64,000 nt of DNA from Acetobacterium wieringae (GCF_026646375.1 NZ_JAIPPU010000003.1:62001-126000), one strand, 5' to 3'. Positions 24,497-33,365 are shown, counted from the stretch's first letter. Translations and numbers: made by a program. Notes: generated by a model from the sequence alone, not told the origin.

Positions 24497-25384
24497 ATGC
24501 TTAGTAAAGGTCTATTTAAAAAACCGAAAAACGAACTGGAAGCGCAGCACCGAAATAAGCGTAAAACAGATCCGGCGATTCCTTCGGAACTGTGCCGGAG
24601 CTGTCCATCCTGTAAGCAGTTGAGCTTCACCTCCGATTTAGAAAACAACTTCCATGTCTGCCCCAAGTGCGGCCATCATTTTCGGATCAATGCTCGCCAA
24701 CGTCTGAATATGATTATTGATCAGGATACCTTTGTAGAGCAATATCATGATCTGTCCTCAAACAATCGTCTGGAATTTCCTGGGTACGATGAAAAACTTG
24801 AGCAGGCTACCCTATTTAGTCACGAAAGCGAAGGGGTTATTATCGGCACTGGAAAAATTGACAATCGCAAGGTAGCGCTATTCGTCATGGAAGCCACCTT
24901 TATGATGGGCAGTATGGGGCAGGTTGTCGGTGAGAAAATCACGCTGATCTTTGAATACGCCTTAAAGCACCAGCTCCCGGTTATCGGCTACACCGTTTCC
25001 GGTGGCGCCCGGATGCAGGAAGGGATGTTGGCACTGATGCAAATGGCCAAAACCAGCGGTGCCGTCAAACGTCACAGTGATGCTGGTCTGCTTTACCTGA
25101 CCGTCCTTACCGACCCGACCACTGGCGGCGTCACTGCCAGCTTCGCCATGGAAGGCGATATTATTCTGGCTGAACCGGAAGCTTTAATTGCCTTTGCCGG
25201 TCCCCGGGTGATTGAGCAGACCATTCGTCAGCGTTTACCCAAAGGCTTTCAACGGGCAGAGTTTTTACTGGAGAAAGGCTTTGTCGATGCGATTGTCCCT
25301 CGCAGCACCCAAAAAGAAACCCTGACGCAATTATTAACCCTTCACGGGATTCCCAAAGGTGGTGATCAAAATGGAAGCATATAA
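24497..25384 (+). CDS. accD: Acetyl-CoA carboxylase carboxyltransferase subunit beta
   Basis: 295 residues. The N-terminal zinc ribbon (CPSCKQLSF...CPKCGHHF) and the crotonase-like domain with GYTVSGGARMQEGMLALMQM and TDPTTGGVTASFAM identify AccD. It transfers the carboxyl group to acetyl-CoA with AccA. Its end overlaps accA by 14 bases. Confidence 0.97.
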   Translation: MLSKGLFKKPKNELEAQHRNKRKTDPAIPSELCRSCPSCKQLSFTSDLENNFHVCPKCGHHFRINARQRLNMIIDQDTFVEQYHDLSSNNRLEFPGYDEKLEQATLFSHESEGVIIGTGKIDNRKVALFVMEATFMMGSMGQVVGEKITLIFEYALKHQLPVIGYTVSGGARMQEGMLALMQMAKTSGAVKRHSDAGLLYLTVLTDPTTGGVTASFAMEGDIILAEPEALIAFAGPRVIEQTIRQRLPKGFQRAEFLLEKGFVDAIVPRSTQKETLTQLLTLHGIPKGGDQNGSI

Positions 25385-26165
25385 ACGAGTGGCCCTGGCT
25401 CGGAAAAAGACCCGTCCAACCGGACAGGATTTTATTGACAATCTTTTTACCGATTTTATTGAATTGCATGGCGACCGCTGTTTTGGTGATGATCCGGCAG
25501 TGATTACCGGTCTGGGCCAGCTAATGGACATGCCGGTAACAGTTATTGCCCAGGAACGGGGTCAAAACACCAAATCTCGTGTCAAACGCAACTTTGGTTC
25601 CGCTCACCCGGAAGGCTATCGAAAAGCCCTGCGACAGATGAAACTGGCCGAGAAATTCAATCGCCCGATTGTTTGTCTGATTGACACCTCAGGCGCCTTT
25701 TGTGGCATCGGTGCCGAAGAACGGGGACAGGGACTGGCCATTGCAACTAACCTGATGGAAATGATGAGCTTAACGGTTCCGATTCTGTCGGTTGTGATTG
25801 GCGAAGGCGGCAGTGGTGGTGCGTTGGCCCTGGGAGTAGCCGACGAGGTCTGGATGCTGGAAAATGCCATCTATTCAGTGATCTCACCGGAAGGGTGTGC
25901 CAGTATTCTCTGGAAAGATGCTTCCAAAACTAAAGATGCGGCTAATTGCCTGAAATTGACCGCTCATGATTTACTGGAGCTCCAAGTCATCGATAAAATT
26001 ATTTCGGAGAACCATCGCGATTTCAAAAACGTCTATCGGGAACTGAAAATCGGGTTATATAAAAGTTTTAAAAAGAACCAGACCCTCGATAGTGACCAAT
26101 TAACCATCAACCGCTATCAAAGGTTCCGCAAATACGGTGCCATTGAAAGTATCGCAAAATTATAA
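25371..26165 (+). CDS. accA: Acetyl-CoA carboxylase carboxyltransferase subunit alpha
   Basis: About 264 residues from ATG 25371. FIELHGDRCFGDDPAVITGL, FGSAHPEGYRKALR, IDTSGAFCGIGAEERGQG and ISPEGCASILWKD are AccA signatures. The alpha/beta pair forms the carboxyltransferase. Start codons upstream at 25359 give a slightly longer form without a better binding site. Last gene of the operon. Confidence 0.96.
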   Translation: MEAYKRVALARKKTRPTGQDFIDNLFTDFIELHGDRCFGDDPAVITGLGQLMDMPVTVIAQERGQNTKSRVKRNFGSAHPEGYRKALRQMKLAEKFNRPIVCLIDTSGAFCGIGAEERGQGLAIATNLMEMMSLTVPILSVVIGEGGSGGALALGVADEVWMLENAIYSVISPEGCASILWKDASKTKDAANCLKLTAHDLLELQVIDKIISENHRDFKNVYRELKIGLYKSFKKNQTLDSDQLTINRYQRFRKYGAIESIAKL

Positions 26166-26189
26166 GTTCCTGATCATCCAATCCGTCTC

Positions 26190-26227
26190 AAAAAGCAGAT
26201 AACTACCCGTAGTTCTGCTTTTTTTTT
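26190..26227 (+). terminator. Terminator of the fatty acid operon
   Basis: AAAAGCAG and CTGCTTTT with inner AACTA/TAGTT form a long stem followed by a run of T. Confidence 0.92.
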
Positions 26228-26231
26228 ATTG

Positions 26232-26260
26232 TTCCAACACAAAATAAATGCTATTATAAT
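26232..26260 (+). promoter_or_regulatory. Candidate promoter of eutL
   Basis: TATAAT at 26255-26260 with a weak -35 TTCCAA at 26232-26237, spacer 17. It follows the fatty acid operon terminator, so eutL appears to be its own transcription unit. Confidence 0.55.
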
Positions 26261-26303
26261 CAATAAGTAAATTTTCACAGAATTCACAAAAGGAGATGAT
26301 GCC

Positions 26304-26948
26304 ATGACTGGAGATCGAATTAAATGCGAACTTGTTTATAGTAAATTGCTTACCGCTGTTGAAGACATCATGTTAGAGGAATTTGAATTGCCGGAGGGTT
26401 GTATTGACATCGGGATTTTTACCACCCAATATGATGGTGTTGGCTACTGTGCAGCCGATGAAGCCACTAAAAACTCCAATGTTGAGGTTGTCTACGTAAA
26501 AACCCTCTATGGAGCTGGTGCCGGTCTCAATGACGGTCAGGTATTCGGCGTCATTACTGGGCCAACCATCTCTGACGTTGAAAATGGACTACGATACATC
26601 CGCGACTACGCTGAGAATAAAGCCAGTGTTTACAGCGTCAATGAAGATGACAGCAACCTGATTTATGCTCAGTTGGTACCCAAGATCGGCAAGTATTTTT
26701 CGAAAACCTATGGTCTGCCGATGGGTTCCTCAATTGCTTTTCTGTTTGCTCCAGCTCTGGAAGGCGTTGTCGGCATCGATGAAGCCTTAACCGTTGCTGA
26801 TGTTGACGTGGTTAAATTTTTCGGACCACCAACCAATTCAAACCTCAGTGGCGCCATTCTGACGGGTACCCAAGCTAATTGCCGAACTGCCTGTGAAGCC
26901 TTTAAAAACGCCATTATCAGTTGTGTCGAAGACCCTGTTGATTATTGA
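26304..26948 (+). CDS. eutL: EutL-like microcompartment shell protein (tandem BMC domain)
   Basis: 214 residues with two BMC domains. The first half has IGIFTTQYDGVGYCAADEAT and VEVVYVKTLYGAGAG; the second has FLFAPALEGVVGIDEALTVA and GAILTGTQANCRTACEAFKN, which line up with enteric EutL (ADEATK..VEVVY, APPLEA.YGIDAAL, LTGSQAACKAAC). EutL forms a trimeric shell tile with a large gated pore in ethanolamine microcompartments. No other eut or BMC gene is near and it sits between its own promoter and terminator, so it is an orphan here. Confidence 0.85.
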   Translation: MTGDRIKCELVYSKLLTAVEDIMLEEFELPEGCIDIGIFTTQYDGVGYCAADEATKNSNVEVVYVKTLYGAGAGLNDGQVFGVITGPTISDVENGLRYIRDYAENKASVYSVNEDDSNLIYAQLVPKIGKYFSKTYGLPMGSSIAFLFAPALEGVVGIDEALTVADVDVVKFFGPPTNSNLSGAILTGTQANCRTACEAFKNAIISCVEDPVDY

Positions 26949-26970
26949 GTAGCGTTAATCATGAACGTAA

Positions 26971-27000
26971 AAAGAACCGTCGCTGACGGTTCTTTTTTTT
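26971..27000. terminator. Bidirectional terminator between eutL and the zinc-ribbon gene
   Basis: AAAGAACCGTC-GCT-GACGGTTCTTT has eight T on the plus side and five T on the minus side, serving both convergent genes. Confidence 0.92.
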
Positions 27001-27013
27001 ATCGGTGTGAATT

Positions 27014-27601
27014 TTAGTAATAATACATTGACTGCATCATCGATGCAATGATGGCCATTACGATGCTAGAGAAGATAATCGAGAGGACAATGCCGATGCC
27101 CATAAAGATCAAGGTTGCCCAGGCAAAGTGCTTTTTAGTGGTAGCCGTTTTTGAATCAACACTCCAGATAATCAGCATCACAATATTGACAATTGGAATG
27201 TACAAAAGCAGCAGGGTCAGCATCCAGTCACCCAGAGTCATCGGGGCTTCGACATTATCAGGAGCTGCCTGAGATTTCGGTGGAGCTTGATATGATGATC
27301 CGCTCTGGGTCGATTCTGGGGGTGTCGTCGTGATGGTTTCTGAGATAATAACTGCTTCCTCGACAATACCATTTGCAATGATCTCATCGGCAACAATTTC
27401 TTGAGATAAGCTTTCTTCATCCGGGGTATCCCCAGGAATCTCTTTTCCGGAAACATCATGAGAAAGATTTTCATTGTCGAAAACACCTGCTGTGAAATCT
27501 TCAACCTCACCAGGATTTTCCTTCAAAACATTACCACAGTTACCACAAACTACATCTTCGGAACTGATTCCGGCGTAACATTTGGGACAATACTTTGCCA
27601 T
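27014..27601 (-). CDS. Zinc-ribbon membrane protein
   Basis: About 195 residues. An N-terminal zinc ribbon (MAKYCPKCYAG...CGNCG) is followed by an acidic, low-complexity middle with repeated EIxxDEIIANGIVEE-like pieces, then two C-terminal membrane segments (LTLLLLYIPIVNIVMLIIW and ATLIFMGIGIVLSIIFSSIV). ATG 27601 fits the purine-rich GGATGTGA upstream; GTG 27610 is possible. The N-terminus resembles the protein at 32728. Function unknown. Confidence 0.7.
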   Translation of the reverse strand: MAKYCPKCYAGISSEDVVCGNCGNVLKENPGEVEDFTAGVFDNENLSHDVSGKEIPGDTPDEESLSQEIVADEIIANGIVEEAVIISETITTTPPESTQSGSSYQAPPKSQAAPDNVEAPMTLGDWMLTLLLLYIPIVNIVMLIIWSVDSKTATTKKHFAWATLIFMGIGIVLSIIFSSIVMAIIASMMQSMYYY

Positions 27602-27661
27602 TGCGCTCACATCCTTTTTATTTTATTTTATCATAAAAGCAGGATGATTTCAAAATATAAT

Positions 27662-28156
27662 TCAGGACACAACTTCAATTTTTTTGATAATCTGATCGTT
27701 GTAGGGTTTATCGGATCGATCCCGATCTACCGCCACAATCGCATCAGCTGTCTCGATGCCAGAGATCACCTTGCCGAAAGCGGCATACTGGCCATCTAAA
27801 AATGGCGCATCATCTACCATGATAAAAAACTGCGAACCAGCTGAATTTGGCATGCCGGAACGAGCCATTGAGATGACACCCTTGACATGTTTTAAGTCAT
27901 TGACAACGCCATTACCGGAAAACTCACCTAAAATAGTGTGTCCTGGACCGCCCATGCCAGTCCCCTGGGGACATCCGCCCTGAATCATAAAACCGGGAAT
28001 GACCCGATGAAAAATTAAGCCATTATAGAATCCGTCATTGACCAGGGTTAAAAAGTTTTCAACGGTGATAGGGGCAACTTCGGGATACAGTTCTACTTCC
28101 ATGGTCTGGCCATTTTCCATTTCAATTTTTACAATTGGATTTACTGTTTCTGACAT
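27662..28156 (-). CDS. Peptidyl-prolyl cis-trans isomerase, cyclophilin type
   Basis: 164 residues from ATG 28156, seven bases after GGAGG. FHRVIPGFMIQGGCPQGTGMGGPG, ISMARSGMPNSAGSQFFIM and LDGQYAAFGKVISG contain the catalytic Arg and substrate pocket of cyclophilins. No signal peptide, so cytoplasmic protein folding is likely. Confidence 0.94.
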   Translation of the reverse strand: MSETVNPIVKIEMENGQTMEVELYPEVAPITVENFLTLVNDGFYNGLIFHRVIPGFMIQGGCPQGTGMGGPGHTILGEFSGNGVVNDLKHVKGVISMARSGMPNSAGSQFFIMVDDAPFLDGQYAAFGKVISGIETADAIVAVDRDRSDKPYNDQIIKKIEVVS

Positions 28157-28266
28157 TATTTCCTCCAAATATTTCTGATAATTTTCATTTCAATGTAGTA
28201 TACACCAAATGTAATAAAATGAAAAGAGGTGATCTTCTGTCTTAAGTATTTTGATTGCGAAGCTCT

Positions 28267-29499
28267 TTAGACCGCATATTTGTATTCACCCGTTTGTTGA
28301 TCGAGATCATAAAAATCAGCAAAGCTTAAACTAAAGACATCTTTGTTTTTTCCAGAAATATCAATTTTATTTTTGATCAAATACTGCCAGAAACCAGTTC
28401 CACCAATATCGCCCTGCATGATTACGCCCAGAACGATGCCATTTTTTAGCACCACTTTCTGATAATTGTGGCGATCTTCTCGAATAAGGATCTCACAGTT
28501 TTCTTCCGGCTCGGGGTTGATGTTCCCAAGCGATAAGGTAGTCAACCCATAGAAATTAACGGTGTTTTTAAGGGCATAGCGATCTTCGTATAATAATTTT
28601 TCACCCAGCATGTTAATCGCTGCGACACGGCCCTGTTTCATGGCATTTGGCCAGATCCCCGCAATCCCGGTAACATCTCCAGCAGCATAAATATCTTTTA
28701 AATTCGTCTTAAGATCGTCGCCCACGAGAATCGCGTGGTTGGTTTTTATCCCGGATCCTTGCGTAAAGTTAAAGGCAGGGCGCACTCCAGCTGCAATCAC
28801 AATAACATCGGCAGGAACAGCTTTACCACTGGCCAAATGGATTGTTGTGCCACGACCGACATCATTGACATCTACCGAAACAACCTTATCTTCCAGAATA
28901 AACTCGGCTCCAGCTTCTTCAAACAGCTGCTGATAGGCCCTAGCAGCCTGGTGATCCAACTGTAAACTCATTACATCCTTAGTCATTTCAATCACGGTGA
29001 CGTTTAACCCCCGTTCCAATAGGGCCACAGCGGCATCCATCCCCACCAGACCGGCACCGATTACCACTGCATTCTTAGCAGTTTGACATTCCCGATCTAA
29101 AAGTTTTGCATCGTTTAGATCCCGGAATCCATAGACATTTTTCGACTCCCGCAGTCCCGGGATCGGCGGAATGAAGTAGGCTGCCCCGGTGGCAATTAAT
29201 AATTTGTCATAGCTGATTGTCTGATTGTCATGGGTTGTTACGGTTTTTTTGTCAGGATCCAGGCTGATCACCGTGGTGTTATTAAGCCAGGTTATTCCTG
29301 CTGTCTCAAAGAAATCATCGGCAATAAAGCTGATTCCTTTGGCATCCCGTTGATGCCCCAGAAATTTATGCAGCATACAACGGGAATGAACACTATCTTC
29401 CTTGGAAATAATGACGACTTCTGTTTCCGGCTCTGAGACTTTAATGGTTTTGGCCGCACTGATGCCAGCCGCACTGGCTCCGATGATTACGATTTTCAT
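28267..29499 (-). CDS. NAD(P)/FAD-dependent oxidoreductase of the cooS operon
   Basis: 410 residues from ATG 29499. FAD-binding IVIIGASAAGISAAKTI, NAD-binding VVIGAGLVGMDAAVALLERG and YAAGDVTGIAG place it in the pyridine nucleotide-disulfide reductase class. A cysteine lies in SRCMLHKF. Similar enzymes occur beside cooS-cooF in anaerobes, where they are thought to pass electrons between the ferredoxin-like CooF and NAD(P). The ATGA overlap with cooF shows coupling. Confidence 0.85.
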   Translation of the reverse strand: MKIVIIGASAAGISAAKTIKVSEPETEVVIISKEDSVHSRCMLHKFLGHQRDAKGISFIADDFFETAGITWLNNTTVISLDPDKKTVTTHDNQTISYDKLLIATGAAYFIPPIPGLRESKNVYGFRDLNDAKLLDRECQTAKNAVVIGAGLVGMDAAVALLERGLNVTVIEMTKDVMSLQLDHQAARAYQQLFEEAGAEFILEDKVVSVDVNDVGRGTTIHLASGKAVPADVIVIAAGVRPAFNFTQGSGIKTNHAILVGDDLKTNLKDIYAAGDVTGIAGIWPNAMKQGRVAAINMLGEKLLYEDRYALKNTVNFYGLTTLSLGNINPEPEENCEILIREDRHNYQKVVLKNGIVLGVIMQGDIGGTGFWQYLIKNKIDISGKNKDVFSLSFADFYDLDQQTGEYKYAV

Positions 29500-29945
29500 A
29501 GGTTTACCTCTTTCACTACGATGGCCTGTTTGGGACAAGCTTTGACACAACTGGGTCCATCTGGCTTATCATCGCAGAAATCACATTTTATGACCTTAGT
29601 CCGGTTTTTTTTATCTGGCTTTAACACCCCAAAAGGGCAGTTCATCACACACATATAACAAGCAGCACATTTGTTTTCATCATATTGTACATGGCCGCTA
29701 ACCGGATCTTTTTCCAGCGCCCCACTCATACAGGAGAGCACGCATTCCGGCTCGTCACAGTGGCGACAGAAAATTGGTAGATAACCCTTCCCCACATCGA
29801 ATTTGATGAAATTCCGGGTTTCGGCATCAGGACTTTGCAGGTTGACGGTGTAAAAATTACTACCTTCTTCATGGGCACTGATACAGGCGATGTTGCAGTT
29901 TAGGCAGCCATCGCATTTTTCACGATCAATGATGATTCGTTTCAT
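29496..29945 (-). CDS. cooF: CooF-like ferredoxin, four [4Fe-4S] sites
   Basis: 149 residues with four cysteine clusters: CDGCLNCNIAC, CRHCDEPECVLSC, CAACYMCVMNCPFG and CDFCDDKPDGPSCVKACPK. This is the iron-sulfur electron carrier that couples to CooS-type enzymes. It lies 12 bases after cooS and overlaps the oxidoreductase gene by four bases, so the three form one operon. Confidence 0.9.
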   Translation of the reverse strand: MKRIIIDREKCDGCLNCNIACISAHEEGSNFYTVNLQSPDAETRNFIKFDVGKGYLPIFCRHCDEPECVLSCMSGALEKDPVSGHVQYDENKCAACYMCVMNCPFGVLKPDKKNRTKVIKCDFCDDKPDGPSCVKACPKQAIVVKEVNL

Positions 29946-29957
29946 GATTACACCTCC

Positions 29958-31841
29958 TTAGATGTTTAATTCCTGACGTTTCTTTTCGATGATAGAATCC
30001 AAAGTTTGGGCGGCTGATTGGGCATTGTCATCAATGATCAACTGTCCCCCAGTGAGGTTTAGCATGTCCTGAGTAAATACCTGAACCGCCACAGAACTAC
30101 CGGTTACAAACGGTGGTAAGCCCAAATGAAGTGGTAGACCAAGAGCTAAACCAAAGGCACCGTCTGCAAGGGCTTGTTCTTCCAACCATTGCGGCGCTGA
30201 TAAAACCAACGGTAATTGCGGCAAATCGACGCCGATGGCTTCGGCCAGTTCAGTGGCAACCAATTCCAGTCGACCAATTGCCAGACAGGGACCAAAGTTT
30301 AAAACCGGTGGAATCCCCAGGCTTTCACAGACAGCCCGCAGTTTTGGTCCGGCCAGAGATGCCGCTTGAGGAGACATTAAGCCAACATTTTCCAACCCAC
30401 CGGATGAACATCCCGCCGACAAAACCAGAATATCTTTGGCGATCAATTCTTTTACCAGATTGACTGTCAGCACATCATGACCACCAGCTGTTAAACTTGA
30501 ACATCCAACTACCCCGGCAATCCCTTTAATTTCTCCTTTGACAATTAAGTCAATCAACGGTTTCCAGGTTCCCCCCAGAAATGATTTTAAGGAGCCTTCA
30601 CTAACGCCAGTTAAGGTATCATCATTGCCGTGTTCAGCATCAAGATTCAAGGCAACCACTCCTCGTCTGGCCTGATACGCTTCGATTACAGAAGCAATAA
30701 TTTCATTACTTTGGCTTTCCTTTTCTTCGAATACAAAAGGCTTCATTTCAGCGTTCGCTTTTTTGGAAACATCGTCTAAGCAGATTTGCTTAATTTTTAA
30801 TTCATCACAGATCGGCTCAATTCCCGGTAGGGTACAGTTGAACTCGGATAATACCGCATCAATAGCCCCAGTAGCGAGAATCGCTTCACTGGTAAAATTG
30901 TTTCCGGCATGACCGTTGAATACGTCTTTATAATGTTCGCCACGCAATTGCAGGTCTTGACCGACACAGGTACAGCCAACCAGTTTGAACCCTTTGGCCC
31001 CAACTGCTTTGGCTTTTTCAATGACATCCTCCTGAATCAACCGCTCCTGTAAGTAGGCAAACATTGAATGTTGATGACCCGTGATCATGATATTGATATA
31101 GTCGGTGTCAATAACTCGTAAGCCCACCGGCGCCAAACGGATAGAGGGTTCTCCGAGCATCACATCATTTAGCAGATTCGTTAGTGTTAAACCATAGAGA
31201 CCGGTAGAAATACCCAGTTTCAAGCAGTTCAGGTACATATCGACGGGATCTGAATTGAGATTAGTAGACGTTTTGACAACCCCAGCAAACACTTCCGACT
31301 TTGCCCCGCCTGGCAGGATTCCCAATTCTTTCCAACGATCAAAGCGGGGTTTATAAGCCATTTTCTCAACCAGTTCCATTTTGATGTAGTCAGGCTTATA
31401 TAAATCAGCTAGAACCAGATCGGCAATTTTTTCAGCACAGACGTGTTCATCGGTTTCATTCACTTCAAATATTTCTGCCAGTTTGGCCAATGCAATCTTT
31501 CCCTTAATTGCCCCTTTGTTGGCAGCGGTCTTTTTAAGCAAAAGAGCTGTATTTTCAACGATATGTATATAACATCCCGACCCGGCTGAAACCGCACGCA
31601 GGAAATTTCGGGCCACGATGGTGTCAGCCGTAGCACCGCAAACCCCTTTGGGTCCGTCTGGTGTGATTCGACATGGACCATTGGAACAAAGCCGGCAACA
31701 AATTCCCTGTAGCCCAAAACCACATTTTATACTTTGCCCTTCCATCCGATGATGCGATGTATCCACGCTGAGATTGGAAATGAACGTTTCCAGTTTTTTA
31801 TCCGCACTTGCACAGGTTTTACAACTAAAATTTGAATTCAT
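29958..31841 (-). CDS. cooS: CooS-family carbon monoxide dehydrogenase homologue with altered catalytic residues
   Basis: 627 residues. D- and B-cluster cysteines are intact (CGFGLQGICCRLCSNGPC, GVCGA). The C-cluster ligands can all be matched: His in ITGHQHS, Cys in LVGCTCVG, EFNCTLPG, VVGCSSLT, LSAGCSSGG and FGPCLAIG. The His relay seen as GHSGHAKHLAH in Carboxydothermus CODH-II is replaced by CYIHIVENTAL (residues 90-100), and the catalytic Lys of HEKAVAIG is Gln (EEQALADG). So it likely folds with all clusters but may not oxidise CO in the known way. GGAGGG precedes the ATG; a consensus promoter lies 90 bases upstream. Confidence 0.88.
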   Translation of the reverse strand: MNSNFSCKTCASADKKLETFISNLSVDTSHHRMEGQSIKCGFGLQGICCRLCSNGPCRITPDGPKGVCGATADTIVARNFLRAVSAGSGCYIHIVENTALLLKKTAANKGAIKGKIALAKLAEIFEVNETDEHVCAEKIADLVLADLYKPDYIKMELVEKMAYKPRFDRWKELGILPGGAKSEVFAGVVKTSTNLNSDPVDMYLNCLKLGISTGLYGLTLTNLLNDVMLGEPSIRLAPVGLRVIDTDYINIMITGHQHSMFAYLQERLIQEDVIEKAKAVGAKGFKLVGCTCVGQDLQLRGEHYKDVFNGHAGNNFTSEAILATGAIDAVLSEFNCTLPGIEPICDELKIKQICLDDVSKKANAEMKPFVFEEKESQSNEIIASVIEAYQARRGVVALNLDAEHGNDDTLTGVSEGSLKSFLGGTWKPLIDLIVKGEIKGIAGVVGCSSLTAGGHDVLTVNLVKELIAKDILVLSAGCSSGGLENVGLMSPQAASLAGPKLRAVCESLGIPPVLNFGPCLAIGRLELVATELAEAIGVDLPQLPLVLSAPQWLEEQALADGAFGLALGLPLHLGLPPFVTGSSVAVQVFTQDMLNLTGGQLIIDDNAQSAAQTLDSIIEKKRQELNI

Positions 31842-31929
31842 ATGATACCCTCCAGAAATTTATATTTGCTGTCGATATTAATTTTAACCGTTTCCTTAAA
31901 AGAATTGTTCCTATTAAAATCTTATATAG

Positions 31930-31958
31930 ATTATATGTCTAGAATAAATATTTGTCAA
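31930..31958 (-). promoter_or_regulatory. Perfect-consensus promoter of the cooS operon
   Basis: On the minus strand TTGACA (31958-31953), 17 bases, TATAAT (31935-31930). Such a strong promoter usually needs repression. Confidence 0.88.
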
Positions 31959-31984
31959 GAATGGTTCATGATAAATATTTGTCA
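31944..31984. promoter_or_regulatory. Two direct repeats over the cooS -35 region
   Basis: ATAAATATTTGTCA occurs at 31944-31957 and again at 31971-31984, 27 bases apart. One copy covers the -35 box and spacer. The arrangement suggests a regulator site; the Fur-family protein encoded next is a candidate. Confidence 0.5.
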
Positions 31985-32001
31985 TAACGCATCATCACAA
32001 A

Positions 32002-32043
32002 AAATTCAAAAGTCTGATACCAAGGCATCAGACTTTTGAATTT
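32002..32043 (-). terminator. Terminator of the Fur-family gene
   Basis: A 17-bp perfect stem (32002-32018 with 32027-32043) followed on the minus strand by TTTTTT. It separates the regulator gene from the cooS promoter. Confidence 0.9.
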
Positions 32044-32085
32044 AATAATTTATTTTTGTAAAAGTTGTATGGTTCTTAAAAACGA

Positions 32086-32499
32086 TCAGGCAAAAAGAGA
32101 GACTTCCATGCGATTGAGTGAAACATCTCCTGGCAGCTTATTTTTAAAATAATCGGAAAGCAGAATTTCCAGTTCCGGATCATAGTAATCGCAAATACCG
32201 TTGTTTTCTTTATTATAGATATGTACATGAAATTGGGTATTAGCGTCAAAACGCATCACTTCCTGATTGTCTTTTAATTTTAAGATCAGACCTTTTTCTG
32301 AGAAGGTTTCAAGAATATTATAAATCGTCCCCACTGACATCACATAACCTTGATTTTCAAGGGCTTCCATTAACATATCAGCACTGGGATGGGAGGTCAT
32401 TTCTGACAATACCTTTAAAACGCTGATCCGTTGGGGCGTAGCTTTTAATCCGACACTACGGATCATATCTGTATACATTTGGATCTTTTTACTTTTCAT
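32086..32499 (-). CDS. Fur/PerR-family regulator lacking the structural zinc cysteines
   Basis: About 137 residues from ATG 32499. The winged helix (KATPQRISVLKVLSE, HPSADMLMEALE, VGTIYNILETFSEKG) and metal segment MRFDANTQFHVHIY match PerR/Fur, including Asp and the HxH pair. The CxxC motifs that hold structural zinc in PerR and Fur are absent; the place of CENCG reads NKENNG, leaving one Cys. It lies upstream of cooS on the same strand behind a terminator. Ligand and targets are unknown. Confidence 0.8.
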   Translation of the reverse strand: MKSKKIQMYTDMIRSVGLKATPQRISVLKVLSEMTSHPSADMLMEALENQGYVMSVGTIYNILETFSEKGLILKLKDNQEVMRFDANTQFHVHIYNKENNGICDYYDPELEILLSDYFKNKLPGDVSLNRMEVSLFA

Positions 32500-32727
32500 G
32501 ATTAAGAACAACTCCTAACTAATAATTTAATTTTAATTATAGTATGATTTACTGATCTTGTCAAACTGCTTTTAATTTTTCTATTAAAAAAGTGTCCGAT
32601 TTCACACGATCATACAATTACATACCTTGTCATTGACAAGCTTAGTAATTATATCAGTGCGACACCGGACACTTCCTCATCTTCACAAATTGCTTTTGAT
32701 CAATCTTCATTTAGTCATCTCTCGCCT

Positions 32728-33216
32728 TCACAACTGCATTGATTTTGGAAGATTTGGACGATTTTTATTTGCCCAAAATCCATCAGCTGTGATTTCATCT
32801 CCAATCATTTCTTCTGCAAAAAGTTCATCATTTGTGGTCAGGATTCTAGTTTCTACCGCTGGCATCATTTCCCGCCCCTGATCCAATAATCCTCTTGATA
32901 AACTTTCGACCTCAAAAGCTTTTTCCGTCTCATCACTGAACCATTTATCGCCAATAATTTCATCAGCAATCAATTCATCTGTCAATGCCACATCATCTGT
33001 TTGAAGCTGTTTTGTTTCTCTGGCAGGTGTCATTTCCCTGCCACCATCGAGAAATTCCCGTGAAAAACTTCCGCTTTCCATCATTTCCTCTTCAAGGAAT
33101 TCATCAGCGATCTTCTTATCAACAACGATGCCCGTTGTTATCACCATGCCGCAAAAACTGCATTTTGTATCGTCAATACTCAAAATGTAAGTACATCTGG
33201 GACAATACTTCGGCAT
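32728..33216 (-). CDS. Zinc-ribbon protein with an internal tandem repeat
   Basis: About 162 residues from ATG 33216 (MPKYCPRCTYI...CSFCG). After the zinc ribbon come two diverged repeats of about 43 residues, each with S-F/L-S-R-x-L-x-x-G/Q-GREM, a Thr/Asp-rich turn, then ADEIIGD or GDEITAD and an aromatic end. There is no membrane segment, unlike the related protein at 27014. GGAAGG precedes the start. No function is recognised. Confidence 0.65.
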   Translation of the reverse strand: MPKYCPRCTYILSIDDTKCSFCGMVITTGIVVDKKIADEFLEEEMMESGSFSREFLDGGREMTPARETKQLQTDDVALTDELIADEIIGDKWFSDETEKAFEVESLSRGLLDQGREMMPAVETRILTTNDELFAEEMIGDEITADGFWANKNRPNLPKSMQL

Positions 33217-33330
33217 TTTACTCACTTCCTTCCATCTGTATTTTATCATAGGTTCAGTATTTTTACAAATGAAAGAAATCATAATCGCTTCGAAACTATT
33301 TATATAAAGCTTTGATTAAGCAATGTAAAC

Positions 33331-33365
33331 AGGCTGTTACAGAAATATTTATCCTGAAACAGCCT
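33331..33365 (-). terminator. Possible terminator after the sulfur-handling fusion gene
   Basis: AGGCTGTTACAG and CTGAAACAGCCT form a stem with one mismatch, about 45 bases after the stop at 33408. The T run is short. Confidence 0.45.
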
